A DNA stretch of 64,000 nt from Tubiluchus corallicola (GCA_030141605.1 JAQGDQ010000005.1:1612180-1676179); one strand, 5' to 3'. Positions 28,101 through 38,402 are shown, counted from the stretch's first letter. The notes: generated from the sequence alone by a model not told the origin. Program-made: numbers and translations.

Positions 28101-28298
28101 AAACGCCATAGTTGGAAACTTCGCAACTGTTTCAAAACATGAGCAAGCAGAAAGTTAAAAATTTATAATGATTTCTTTTCTGTGTTTTTCATTGTACCAT
28201 ACTCATTAATTTGTTCATTAATTTTGCAGAACAAGAAGAAGACGTGCCCGGCTTGTGGACTGAAGCTTTATAAGGATTCTTTCAAAAAACTTTACTAA
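5416..28298 (+). CDS. RTEL1: RTEL1, regulator of telomere elongation helicase 1 (26 exons)
   Basis: This is a nuclear 5'-3' Fe-S DNA helicase of the XPD/FANCJ family that unwinds D-loops, T-loops and G-quadruplexes. Exons are 5416-5520, 5807-5902, 6736-6853, 7478-7574, 8076-8218, 8379-8484, 8831-8981, 9999-10149, 10458-10569, 11701-11857, 13193-13361, 13999-14131, 15252-15406, 16729-16892, 17205-17282, 17406-17543, 18694-18812, 19286-19409, 19751-19891, 20584-20694, 21577-21666, 21758-21928, 22027-22165, 23320-23424, 24582-25450 and 28230-28298. The sum is 4011 nt, or 1336 aa. Motifs: Walker A SPTGTGKT at about 43-50; Fe-S cysteines 152, 170, 179 and 224, with the first two spacings (18, 9) as in human RTEL1; DEAH at 267-270; the motif VI region [13 protein letters not shown]. 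One harmonin-homology domain spans exons 22-25. A C-terminal C4-type RING (from Cys 1282) is split by the last intron. An in-frame TGA directly precedes the ATG. The intron after 23424 is GC-AG. Exon 25 is a long acidic, probably disordered linker. Confidence 0.95.
9687..9710. repeat. compound (CT)n(GT)n microsatellite
   Basis: Seven CT units followed by five GT units in RTEL1 intron 7. Confidence 0.95.
10578..11232. mobile_element. Tigger/pogo-like non-autonomous DNA transposon in RTEL1 intron 9
   Basis: A 655-bp element bounded by 21-bp terminal inverted repeats (5' end CAGTAAGTCCTCGCTTAACG) with one mismatch between ends. It is flanked by a TA target duplication (10576-10577 and 11233-11234). 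Subterminal GTCGTTAA-type repeats recur at both ends. The TIR style and TA duplication fit the pogo/Tigger branch of Tc1/mariner. No transposase frame survives. It begins 8 bases into the intron. Confidence 0.85.
12250..13097. mobile_element. MITE-like element with long inverted ends in RTEL1 intron 10
   Basis: About 50 bases at each end are inverted copies of each other, both starting CAGG(C/T)AA and both containing TAGGCATTTTATA. Shorter versions of the same motifs recur inside, so the element could fold into several hairpins. TA flanks both ends, and the right end abuts a long (TA)n run. No coding capacity is seen. The superfamily is not assigned. Confidence 0.65.
13100..13135. repeat. (TA)n microsatellite
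   Basis: About 18 uninterrupted TA dinucleotides in RTEL1 intron 10, directly next to the right end of the inverted-repeat element. Confidence 0.95.
14478..15015. mobile_element. possible MITE in RTEL1 intron 12
   Basis: The left end (GGTCCCTGTCACACAGA) and the reverse complement of the right end (GTCCCGTGTCACACAGA) match closely. A further related copy, GGTCTGTGTCACACAG, lies upstream near 14390. A CCGTGGT/ACCACGG pair inside also fits a degraded inverted-repeat element. No clear target duplication was found, so limits are approximate. Confidence 0.45.
17823..18527. mobile_element. hAT-type MITE in RTEL1 intron 16
   Basis: Terminal repeats TAGGATTGTTACG (left) and TAGGGTTGTTATG (reverse complement of the right end) bound 705 bp rich in GGTTCCGGTT-type motifs near both ends. 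An 8-bp direct duplication AAGTAGAT flanks it at 17815-17822 and 18528-18535. An 8-bp duplication with a YAGGG-like end is the signature of hAT transposition. No transposase is left. Confidence 0.82.
19963..20467. mobile_element. inverted-repeat element in RTEL1 intron 19
   Basis: The first ~120 bases and the reverse complement of the last ~120 bases align well. Shared blocks include TTTTTAACAAA, GAAAATT, ATGA(G/A)CT(G/A)AAAC and AATTCTT. Ends appear to be CAGGGTAT and its counterpart ATGGCTG, with TA on the left. This fits a MITE. Exact limits and superfamily are uncertain. Confidence 0.65.
21201..21243. repeat. 43-bp near-perfect palindrome in RTEL1 intron 20
   Basis: The left arm begins CAGTAGTCCCAGGACTAGAA and the right arm is its reverse complement with two mismatches. 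It could form a strong hairpin in DNA or in pre-mRNA. It may be a relic of a MITE end. Confidence 0.85.
22485..23249. mobile_element. Tc1/mariner-type MITE in RTEL1 intron 23
   Basis: Inverted ends CAGTAGGCGCTGTTTACTAG and CAGTATTCGCTGCTTAATAG (right end reverse-complemented) match at 18 of 22 positions over the full 22-bp ends. TA lies on both sides (22483-22484 and 23250-23251). Subterminal GAATCAGT-type motifs are also shared in inverted order. No transposase frame is seen in the 765 bp. Confidence 0.78.
23903..24184. mobile_element. short MITE-like element in RTEL1 intron 24
   Basis: The ends CAGTAAATCC and CAGTAGAATCC (reverse complement of the right end) are flanked by TA on both sides. 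The inverted match beyond the first ~11 bases is weak, so this is a tentative call. Confidence 0.4.
27595..27810. repeat. degenerate ~172-bp tandem repeat in RTEL1 intron 25
   Basis: The block starting AATTAGAAACTCTAGTTATG at 27595 recurs in diverged form (AATTAGAAAATCTAGTTGTG) at 27767, and upstream sequence of the two units also shows partial matches. It looks like two copies of an old repeat unit of unknown origin. Confidence 0.55.
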
Positions 28299-28595
28299 TC
28301 AGCAGAAATTGACATGTGACTGAGTGAGTCTTACTCAGCTTGTTGTTACTTGATCTTGGTCAGAAAATTATTCAATGCATGTAGTTCTAAATTAAATTTA
28401 TAGATTGCTTGTAACTTAATCATGAATTTACGTTAAATTATGAATTTTGTTGATTTGACCAAATTGCAAGCCTTTGTTTTGTTTTCTTGTAACGTTTTAA
28501 CAAAAGAGTGTCACTTGTTATAATTTCATGTCTAAAATGCAAAAAATGGTAGCTAACTTTATTGCACAAGCTATACACATTTACAGGTATGATAA

Positions 28596-28601
28596 AATAA
28601 A
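28596..28601 (+). promoter_or_regulatory. candidate poly(A) signal of RTEL1
   Basis: AATAAA about 300 bases after the RTEL1 TAA, in AT-rich sequence. It is the clearest hexamer downstream, but chance hexamers are common in this composition. Confidence 0.4.
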
Positions 28602-31600
28602 TGAAAATATTATATGTATAACCAGTCAAAGACTGTTGTAGGCAACAGTGTTAAACTAGAAAGATATATTTACATAGCGTAAAATTAAAATTTAATTACA
28701 AAATATAATTTCATAAAATTCACATTGACAACGCATATGCTCAATACGTTTAAAAATGACTTTAAGATATGTATTTTTACAGTGAGCCTTTTTTATTTGG
28801 ATTATTTGTAGCTATTTTATCATTTTTGTAAGCGGGCCTCTCATAATTTTTGAGTAGTGTGTTCTTTAGTTTATAATATATATTTACGTTATTTCAAATG
28901 GTCGCTTGAGAATTTTATTTACTCTAATGATTTCTAAAATATTGTTTTGTCGCGCCTGCATCAGAATTTTATATTTAATATCGTTCGACACCGTTTTCGT
29001 AATTTCTGAACGGTCAGCGCACAGTGGCTTCTGAGCAGTGGCAGGGAATTCTACAGCATCATGTGTTCCGTTATAACTGCACGTTTTTAGGTCACCGCTG
29101 AAAAGAGCTATAGGTGCAAATTTATTATACAGTACCTATTTAAAAAAAATGCACTGCTTCTAATTCGGTGTTCCGGGCGTGTTGTGTAATGATTAAGTTA
29201 CTTTAAGCATCTTCGTTTAGTGATGCTTGTGGCCTAAATTACAAGTTAAACCACAATGAAGTTGATTAAACTTACAAGCAAAGTTTAAACAGTTGAAAAA
29301 AATCGCCAAAGTTAAGAATTTAAAATCCTGACGACGCGATTGCGAAATAATGGTAATTGAGCGTGCTATGAGTTTTCCTCCCAATAATAATTTACATCTG
29401 CAGCACTCGCTTTCATGTACTACATGTATTTTTGTGATCTCACTTTCCACTTTTATAAATGGGCCATACTGGGAAATGTTTTTTTATTATAAGACTCATC
29501 TCCTCGTGTCTCTCCGGAGAGTAGCCTGACCCTCTTTTATGATATTTGGGAACACTTGGAAATCCTTCGTGAAATTATGAGAGACAGACAGATTTTGTTA
29601 GAGTTTGGGCAGACGTGCGATATTTGACCAGCTTGCATCACAGTCCTGTTTATCTAGTGTCCAGCGTGGCCACTAGTTTATAATAATCTTACAGCGCGTC
29701 AACTGCGGCGACTTCGAAATGATTTACAATCAAGAGCGAAAGGCGTATGGAAGTCAGACGTACCAACTTCCGATTAATAGCTTAATGCTTTAGAGTTTAG
29801 AGCCGTTAACGTGAATGTATGCCAAAATATTATTATTATTATGCCAAAATAAAACCATCATTACCTCGATAAACGGTAATTAGTTGGTTTTAAAAAAGTT
29901 TAAAAAAGTAAACAATATTTGCGCGATTTCGTAACAGAATGTGATAAAATTTTAACAAGGGTAAAAAAACTTGATATTTTTTTATTCAATCTACACTTTA
30001 AGACAGGAAATTTTAGGTAAAAAATTTTTCAACATTTGTTTGGACAAATCTATATTTAATTAAATTAAACTACGTACCGTTTAATTAAAAGTCAATTCAA
30101 CCCTACTAACGATTTACTTTAATTTTTTTGTTGGAGAATTTTTAATTTCGAATTTATACTGTTATGCAATCCAGTTTCTTTGCAGCCTGGACGATTTTTT
30201 CTAATTTATTTTTTGCGTTTGGCTTCAGATGTGGTGCCACGTTTTAGCACGGACGCCCCCCCCCCCGAAAAATTGCCACTCCACTGCTTCTTTTTTCACT
30301 TAAATGTATTGATGAAATTAGTTAAAACAAAAAAAAACTGTCCACGTTAGTTGCACATTACCGTTTATTTGGACATTTAATTGTAAAACGATAGTGTCAG
30401 TGCTCAAGACATTCAGCCGCTAGGTACGCTAAGTAGTGTGACGTCGTTAACCAAATGAGGAAAGGCATATAATAGGAGTCAGAGTTAACAGACTATATAT
30501 AGCAACTATATGTAACTATAACGGCCGATACAAGCCGTTAAACACACGCGATTCAAATATTTGCAAACATTTAAGATGACTGAAAACTTCATGGAAATTA
30601 ATAGGCATTATAAACATAATGGTTAATTACTTATATTCTTAATTACTCGTAATTATTAAATTTTAAAACTAATATTTGAAAGAAAGGTAATGTGATTATG
30701 TTATGTGGAATGGTCTTATCACTGACTTGAATCAGGGACGCTTAGATTACAGAGCTGGGCGTTTAGCTGACATGGCTAATAATCCATTTGAACCAATACA
30801 ATCGTTAGTTTGCTCAGGCTAAAACTCAAGGTCCATATAAACTCATATAACGTTAAAGTAGGAATAGAACTGAAAGCCAAGATCATTTTCATAAGTTTTT
30901 TGCTAGTTTACTGTAAAATTTTTTTTAATTATTTTCATTCATTGTATTTCTAATTATTTATAGAACAAATGTAGGCGCAATTTTACTACACTGATGCCTT
31001 CAACTGCTGTGTTTTGAAAATAGCTCATTAGTAATAGGCCCATGAGCGGATCAGATGTTTCTTATGAATCTTATCACTTTGATGATAAGCTAATTTACAA
31101 AAATGTATGGCGTATTACACGGGTCCTGATAATGTCGTGGGAAGGCATCCGAAATGTGCGAATAATGAATGAAAATGTTATTTATAAATGACAACGGCTC
31201 TGGTGCTTCTATAAAATCTAGAATATACGAGAACAGCGCTGTCTGTTACAAATGAAATGACATCATTTTACCGTGCTGTATCATCATGTGCGTGCTAAAG
31301 CGAAATAAAAAAACAGTATTTCAAATCCAACGACTGGCGGCTTCCAGTCGTTTCATGTTAACTCTAGATATCGTTGAGCTTTGGCAAATTCATCTTTTAC
31401 AGAAAAAAAATGAGCGAGAGCAACTTTTTAATTGCAACTTACGTGTCAAAAACACAGTCATTTATTACGTCAGGAGAGTCTGTAGAAAAGGGAGCACAGG
31501 AAAAAGGGCACAAATAAAAAAATGGAAAAAATGCTAAGCATGTCACTATTACATTTATTATTAGGCCTTTTACTTGCGCTATTTTTACCTGTATTAACAA

Positions 31601-32779
31601 TTACTGTGTAGATTAATTTGTTCTTATAAAAGTGAAAATATTAAATGTGCACCAAATTATATTGCTTCGCCTTTCTCATTTGGACTAGAATTTTACACGT
31701 TGGTGACGCGCTGTCTTCTAAAATTATTATTAAACTAACAGAAGCGTGAGTACCTTTAAATTTATAACCGTTCAGCTAGTAATTATTTTATTATTATCAT
31801 TTTCGTATGATTAATAATACTAATTTCAAACTTTTACGACTAATTGCATCATTCATATCCGGCCCATCTCGAACTAAATAACAAATCGGTGAAAATGGGC
31901 TATATTGTTAGTAGTGTCGTACAGAGAATTCTAACTTAGGTATAGGTTTACTTTTCTTACTGGATTGTTCAACCGTCTTGAGAAGTAGTAATAATTTGCT
32001 GCCGTGGCTTTAATTTTATTATTTAGCTTGATCAAGCGGAGCACGGGAGCAAGCATGGAGCAAGAGTTTAAAACAAAGAGACGCGAAAGTATACTCAACC
32101 TGTATTGTTGTTACAGTTTACACTCGTAAAATTCATTCATTCAGTATTAGCAGTTTCATCATCTTGAATATGAATATGATTTAGTACACGAAATTATGAT
32201 CGCTGCGATTATAGGTAAAAGTGACATACAAGTAAGAATGGTATAGTACGGAAAAAGGAGCAAATGGAAAAACACAGAAATGGCACCTATGATATTTTTA
32301 TGCAAATAGGTTCAAGAATAAAAGTAAATAGTCACTCAGTACAGTGCAGACTTCCACTAAGGCCGAAAGAAAGAATGTTAAATTTGTTCGTCTGACTCTT
32401 GTAACAGAATAAACGATAAAACAAAGATATAAAGCAAAATAAACAAAAATATACCCATAAGCAAAGGTATATGCAAAAGTATAATAAACAAAATTATAGA
32501 CAGAGTTATATAAGTATTCCACGCGATAATTCCTCGAATTGGAACATAGAACTAACTCACAGCCGTTCGTTCTGGCGGAGATATATTTTAAAAACTAACT
32601 ATCCTACCTTGCGGCCTCGTTCCTCCTAATTTCAAAGAGCTGTAAACTCTGTTCGAAACCCCATAAAGCGCCAAAGGAACGTTTCTTGTACACGCGGTGT
32701 TCGGTCAAGTTTTGCAAAAAAAAGGCGGGCGAAAAACGTCCCGCACCCGTGAATCAGCGCCAAAGTTTATTGTATTCTT

Positions 32780-32885
32780 CTTTGTCCCGTTCCTCGTCCT
32801 TCCACAAAGTTTCAGGAAATCAGTGAAGTAGTTTTTGCGAATTTGTAACAGACAAACAAACGGCGTTGGACACCTCCTTGGTGGG
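32780..32885. mobile_element. possible non-LTR retroelement 3' tail
   Basis: The segment containing AAGTTTCAGGAAATCAGTGA, followed by GTAGTTTTTGCGAATTTG and ACAGACAAACAAAC, has the wording common at the 3' ends of many animal LINE-type elements, as I remember them. No coding part was found next to it, so this is a weak inference. Confidence 0.3.
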
Positions 32886-34218
32886 AGGCAAAAGTAATTA
32901 AATTAGAAAACTCTATCACTAAACTCGTATCAAGATTGAAAATTTTGTTTATTGAATTACAAAATAAAAAGGATTAAGCTTGTTAGAATTTTTGATCGAC
33001 ATATCTTATGGAATGTCCCTTTTCCTTATTTTTCATTTGTACCCGTTTTTCCAGTGCCATTTTACCTATGCCTTTTTGCCCGTAGCACGCTTACGCAGTT
33101 CAGCACCCCACTGCGCCCGAGATAAAAAGAAATATCGGCCTTATGAACTATAGCTAAGTGGAATTGCATTTCCTAGAGTTTTTTAATGCGCCAAACAGCC
33201 TTATAAACTTTTACACTTAAATAGTTGAAGAATAGCACTGTTTGAAAACTTGGATACTCTTCCTTCCTTTGATAATGCCGCGGTTTATTCGGCAAAAGTA
33301 TTTTTAGACTAAACACTATGAAGTAATTCTGATAAATCATTATCGTTTTAATGAGGCAGCTGATCACCTGACTTGTTGACTGGCAGGTACGCAAGAGCTA
33401 CAAACACACCGCCCCTGACAGGTGAAAGGTTTTGTGTATCAGTTTGGGGACAATCTGTTTCACACAATCGCAGGGTCATTATGTCAATTAGGAACACGTG
33501 TGATTATTGCGGCTTAAGTTGTTTGATTTCCCACGCAACGCCCAAAGAGGAGAACTTTCACTTATTATTACCGCTATAACGTGTTCCATTCAAATTAATG
33601 AGTTCTGAATACAGTACTATACATCAAGAACCCATGTACATGTATAACATACGTAACTTCCCTACTGCTGTCCTACATAAAAGAGAAGGAATACTCATTT
33701 GTTGTATGTTTTTGAGATTTTTTGCTCACGAACTATGAATTCCATCGTAACGCGTTACTGAGGTCGCGTGTACATATTGTTTAAGGTTATGGCAAAAACG
33801 GTTTTTCGATAAACAATCGCCACTACGAATTTAATGCTCTAACCTAGAAAAGTAGGTCACGAGAATAAAAACTGCCATTTGTGCCTGTATATACTGTACA
33901 ATAATAATTACTGCTTCATCCAAAAAGTTTCGTTTGACCATAATTTTTCTTATCTAAATTTAATCAGTTTTTATTGCGTCAGGTTTTTAGTCATGTGCTT
34001 TGACATACGTTATAGTACGTCAAATTATAATAGATGTTATTAAAAATTGCTCAATGATATTTTTAGGATTTGTGCAAAAACTTGGGTTGGAGATTTTGGT
34101 GAGCTTTGTAATTAAAAAAATATTCGCGCAGGTGAATTACCATGCATAGAAGTGTCAAAATTAAATGTGAATTGTTATGATAGAAAACAAAAACAGATTT
34201 TTACAGTATAATTCCATA

Positions 34219-34224
34219 TTTATT
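34219..34224 (-). promoter_or_regulatory. candidate poly(A) signal of nanos
   Basis: AATAAA on the minus strand, about 1.03 kb beyond the nanos stop. No nearer canonical hexamer was noticed. If used, it gives a ~1 kb 3' UTR that includes the three Pumilio-type motifs. Confidence 0.35.
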
Positions 34225-34722
34225 GAGATACTAAAGAGAAATGGTTCGACATTTTTTATAATGTGGAAGTTTCCACCCATACTTCAGTAAAGAGCATGTT
34301 GTTTTTCAAATCAATGTAATAAGTTGCTGGACATTAATTTCTACTCTCATGTTCAAATAAAAGTTTGATAATGCTGATCATAAAGTCTGGCTACATTATT
34401 TAAAAGTTTATAGTTCCGGTAATACACTTTTTTGTCCAGGTGTTTAATATTTCCATGTACAAAAAAGAAGAATACTCAAATAATCAAAATAAGCGAAGTG
34501 TGTTCATGAATTTATATTCCTACCTTCATTTGCACCAAACAAAAAATACATGTACAAATGTATACAAAAAGTTGCAAATTTACAATTCCAATAAAAAGAA
34601 TGGTACATATACTAAACAAGTTCTACACTGATGCTAAATGAGATAAGAAATTTATCACTGGCCTAGAAGTACGACGCGTTACTGACTTATGATTGAAAAA
34701 CCAATTAATACTCACTGCAGAA

Positions 34723-34730
34723 TATGTACA
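34723..34730 (-). promoter_or_regulatory. Pumilio response element candidate (TGTACATA)
   Basis: An octamer matching UGUANAUA on the nanos sense strand, about 525 bases past the stop. It lies in the presumed 3' UTR. Confidence 0.45.
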
Positions 34731-34999
34731 AACTACGCAAATCACTCATCATAATTATAATTATCACATTTTAAACTGAATCTACTTACCGTAAAAAACA
34801 AGTGCTTATATAATACAAATGAGATGTAATAACATGTAAATCGCACACACAATAACAATTCTTTGGCATACAAGATATATGCGCATTATGGAAAAATATA
34901 CGCATGTAACACTCCAAGAGACAGGTAGTTATTTTAAGATATTGATATTATAAAACAAAATAACATAATAAAAACTTTGTTCCTCACATTGATCAAGAA

Positions 35000-35007
35000 T
35001 ATTTACA
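35000..35007 (-). promoter_or_regulatory. Pumilio response element candidate (TGTAAATA)
   Basis: An octamer matching UGUANAUA on the nanos sense strand, about 250 bases past the stop. Confidence 0.5.
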
Positions 35008-35245
35008 AGGGAGATTATCCACAACAAAAGCAATGAAAACGAGTTCCCAAGATTATTCTAACTGAATGAGTATCATCATTATAAAAATTCTCATCATTTT
35101 AAAACAGTCATAAACACTCAAAAGTGAAAAGTTGTGAACCTAGTACATAATAGGACTTGACAATGCATAACTCTCAAAACAATTCAAAAAGAGAGAACAA
35201 CAAACTGATAACACTTGTAACAGCTGAATCGTTGCACAATTATTC

Positions 35246-35253
35246 TATATACA
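35246..35253 (-). promoter_or_regulatory. Pumilio response element candidate directly after the nanos stop (TGTATATA)
   Basis: The nanos TAA is followed without a gap by TGTATATA, the best-known form of the Pumilio binding site. Being adjacent to the stop codon it must be in the mRNA whatever poly(A) site is used. Confidence 0.55.
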
Positions 35254-37792
35254 TTAGGGCACCTTTCGGCCAACTGCATTCCTTCCAGTTTTTAACGCTG
35301 CAATGGTACTATCGCCACTGCCATAAGGACAGTACTTTATGGTATGAGCATTGTCTCCTTTTGCCTGTAAAAGTCACACATTGAGAAAAAACAATTTAAA
35401 ACAGTTTATAATACAAAGTTAAGATTATTCAAAAGCACTACTACATTAACATAAAGCCTACAAAAACAACCCGAGACTCAGCAAATGATGAATTCGCAAA
35501 CACAAGAGCAATTCTATTTACAACAAAAGTGACGCTATAAAAACGTTTCATTTTATTTAAAATATGCAAACAAATGCAGTTTGCATTCTCCAATCTCCTC
35601 TATTATAGAAAACTTTGCATTTACAGACATACCACTATATTTAGATTACCTGTTTTAATTTAAATGCATCTTACCTTGCAAATGGGACATGTATACTTTC
35701 TGAGAACAGGACAAACAACCTTGCCTGTGTTGTCCTTCAATTTATGTCCCGTATACCATTTTTCACATTCGCCATTTTTCTTGCAAAAGGCACAAGCCTG
35801 GAAAAAATTCACCAGTGTTATTTATAGATATTTGAGAGCTTTGTTTTTATATTTTAAACAAATCTTGCTTAAAGAGCAATTACTTAGTTTAATCACCTGT
35901 GTTTTTCCTGCTAGCTTTTTCATCAGCTTCCTTTCTCTTTTCTCTTTCTCTAGCTGAGCAATGTACCTATGTAACAAGAAAATAATTCACCGCCAGATCC
36001 AATAAATTACAAAACTATGCTTAAATATGTGAAAATCTGTAGCGGATAGCCCTATAGGCTGAAGCCTAACGCCCGGGGATCAAAAGGGGCCCGGCAAAAT
36101 AAAACGAAAAAAATTTTTTTTTGTAAAAAAAGAAATAAATTGACAAAAGAGCAAGGGGCCCGCCAAAATAAAATATAGAAAAAAGTTTTTTTTTCAAAAG
36201 TCAGTCACTATATTTCAAATCGGGTTTACATAAATCAAGTTTACACAATTCAGGTTTACACAGTTTAAGTTTAAAATTTCAGTTTCCGAATTTTTCTGGG
36301 GGCAAAGTCAGTTATAATTTCTGAAAAGTCCATTGTTTTCAACATATCTGACTCAATATGCATCAGTGATCAATTGTTTAATTTGTCATCCTTTAGAGAT
36401 GACCGTAAATAAGTTTTTATCCTTTTCAGAGCAGAGAATGATCGTTCCCCACTGCAGTTTTAAGGGAACATTTAGCAACATTTAAAAGGCTCGTTCCAAG
36501 CTCAAGCCTAAGGCCCATAAAATCATAATCCGCCGCTGGTGAAAATACGAGTCAGTTGAGCCAATTTCCCTCAAAGGCAAAATGACTATGGTATGCACCT
36601 GAACTGAGAAAGATTTTTGCAAATATTTTATACTCTACAGAGGCAATGTCAAAAACTTATAATAATGTCTACAGCATAAGAAATATCATCCTGTTCTGTG
36701 ATATAAAGATGTGTGTGTGATTTCATAGATGTAAAACAATAAAGTTCACAGTCACTAAACATTAATTAAATTAATATGTACTCTATTTGACTCTGCAATT
36801 TTGCATTTTTTACAATTGTTGTAAGCGAAATCTAACAGTTTTTGATAGAAGCAGCAATCAGCAGTTCACTCGTGAATACAAAAAAAAACAGCTAATTACT
36901 AAAGGCCTATTTACTTTTCCAAACTCTGACTGGGCGAATTCACATCGTCACATACTGCTCCATTAGTGCTGAAATCCACACATCCGTCTAGTACACTATC
37001 TAAGGTGAATGGCAAAGGCTGCGGTTCAAAATGAAGAATTTTCTCTATTCCTTCCACCAACGTTTTTTCAGATTCACTCACGTACCCGGACTGCAAAGTT
37101 AATGACAAAAAATTACTGAAACATTTTTACAACAGCGAGTTAGTTTAATCACAACAGGCTAATAATATATTTCAGAAATAACTTTTCCCTTTATCAAGTT
37201 CATACGAAATGACTATAAAATTCCAAAACAAAATCTAAAAAACACTTAACGTGTATAAACAAAAAGCAACACTATTAATAAACTGGTTGATAATTAACCT
37301 TTTCTTTGTTTAATTGGAGAACTGTAATACCATTTATTCAAATTTTAACATCATTTTTTATGCTCTGTTTAACTAGTAGACCCAAGTATTAGATGTCATA
37401 TAACATATTAAAATTGCGAAACAGCAGAAGGTAACACGGCTCACCGTATTTGGAGTTTTAATTTAATTATTGACATATAACTACGTTTTAAATACAGAAG
37501 CCAGGTAACGAAGTAGTACTGAATAAAAATGAATGTCAATTGACTTTATTCCTGTGTAAAGACTGTATAAAACAAAGAAACATTTTAGCTCTAAAATACG
37601 TATTAGCTCTAGAATTATTACCTGTGAACAGAGCGAAATGGCTGAATCTTCCGACTCGGTGCTACTCAAGCTATAGTTTCTTCTCCTACCTTCCAGCCAC
37701 GATTTGGTTTGCAAGTTATAGCGATTATAGGAAGCTTCAAAAAGTTGATAGTACTGAAAATTATCAAAATCGTAAATGTTTTGGTAAGCCAT
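35254..37792 (-). CDS. nanos: Nanos-type zinc-finger protein (5 exons, 216 aa)
   Basis: This is a translational repressor of germline and stem cells that acts with Pumilio and recruits the CCR4-NOT deadenylase. Exons on the minus strand are 37792-37622, 37090-36915, 35966-35897, 35797-35675 and 35364-35254. The sum is 651 nt, all phases match, and all introns are GT-AG. Exon 4 plus exon 5 encode the diagnostic tandem CCHC domain: ACAFCKKNGECEKWYTGH, then VVCPVLRKYTCPIC, then GDNAHTIKYCP. The second finger is split by intron 4. The N-terminal half is low in known motifs. Its aromatic start (YDFDNFQYYQLF) may be the NOT1-interacting segment, which is inference. Exon 3 is a short basic coiled segment. 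The ATG has a strong context (CACCATGG). The protein is short for an animal Nanos but carries the full RNA-binding domain. The paralogue type cannot be told. Confidence 0.92.
36037..36538 (-). pseudogene. degenerate, internally deleted hAT transposon with hATC remnant, in nanos intron 2
   Basis: A 502-bp relic flanked by an 8-bp direct duplication GTGAAAAT (36029-36036 and 36539-36546), with inverted ends CAGCGGCGGAT and CTGTAGCGGAT. On the minus strand (about 36456-36272) it encodes the C-terminal dimerisation segment of a hAT transposase. The core reads ERSFSALKRIKTYLRSSLKD, then KLNN, an in-frame stop, and SLMHIESDMLKTMDFSEII. This resembles the ZMYM1-like group of hAT proteins. The rest of the transposase is missing. 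Confidence 0.85.
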
Positions 37793-37833
37793 GGTGAACA
37801 CACTCTTCGTCCGGTTTCACAAATGACAATGAA

Positions 37834-37848
37834 TCGCGCTAAGCGCGA
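37834..37848. promoter_or_regulatory. GC-rich palindrome upstream of nanos
   Basis: TCGCGCTAAGCGCGA has perfect 7-bp arms around one base and sits 42 bases upstream of the nanos ATG, in a locally GC-richer patch. TTTSGCGC-type E2F sites share the SGCGC core, so a factor-binding site or 5' UTR hairpin is possible. Its function is not known. Confidence 0.4.
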
Positions 37849-38148
37849 CTAAACGCTGTTTGGTACCTCGCCTGCTGTAGTAAACTTTCATTGGCTGATA
37901 AATTTAGACCACGCCTTTGACCGCTTGTATCATGCGGAACAATTGACGCTGGCGGAACATCAAAGCCACCGAAGCCTTTGAGCAGCCAAGGTTTGGCAGC
38001 TTCACGCCGGACGAGTGGGCGTCGGGCCTGGAAATATAATTTAAATGCATTCGAAAAACGTAGTACTATTGCGCCGCGTCAGAAATGTTTAGACTTTTAA
38101 ATTAGCAGCAAGGTGCACAGTAGTTAACTAGATATGCGGTAACTGCAA

Positions 38149-38402
38149 TTAGATTCTTCTTCTGTTGCTGTAAATATGTGTTGTAGATATAGAGCCTCTA
38201 TCTTTTATTAGAGCATTCCACTGTTTCCTGTCTGCAGCTAAAATTTTCAACTCCTGTGATGCTATTGTTAGGTTTACTTCCAGCTGTTGTAAAATATTTA
38301 TTAATACTTAATATCCAGGTTGTTTTTTGGTTTGCCTGGAGGTTGTTTAATAGGTTTCTGTGCTTCGTTTAATGCTAATCTTACTGGTGTTGTTCGGGCA
38401 AT
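38149..38402 (-). pseudogene. 3'-terminal fragment of a non-LTR retrotransposon (LINE) reverse transcriptase
   Basis: Read on the minus strand, the segment begins TTPVRLALNEAQKPIKQPPG followed by KPKNN, shifts frame, and continues LQQLEVNLTIASQELKILAA then DRKQWNALI before a TAA. This is the typical ending of many LINE polyproteins (a GRPKTTW-like box followed by an AQDRxxWR-like box). A frameshift and the missing upstream part make it a dead, 5'-truncated copy. Confidence 0.65.

Larger units (their letters stand above)
28602..35245. other. gene-poor spacer between RTEL1 and nanos
   Basis: No protein gene or RNA gene is recognised in these 6.6 kb. Short open frames have no domain signature and no splice-supported continuation. 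Visible landmarks are a run of 11 C at 30256-30266 and a repeat tail at about 32780-32885 that reads like the 3' end of a non-LTR retroelement. The right-hand kilobase (about 34219-35253) is probably the nanos 3' UTR on the minus strand. Tandem convergent termini of RTEL1 and nanos lie at the two ends. Confidence 0.55.

Noticed and set aside
31286-31537. 83-codon open frame in the RTEL1-nanos spacer
   Set aside because: Lysine-rich translation of AT-rich DNA, no domain, no splice-supported continuation.
32652-32662. GTTCGAAACC, similar to a tRNA B box
   Set aside because: No A box at the right distance and no cloverleaf could be drawn, so no tRNA or tRNA-derived SINE is claimed.
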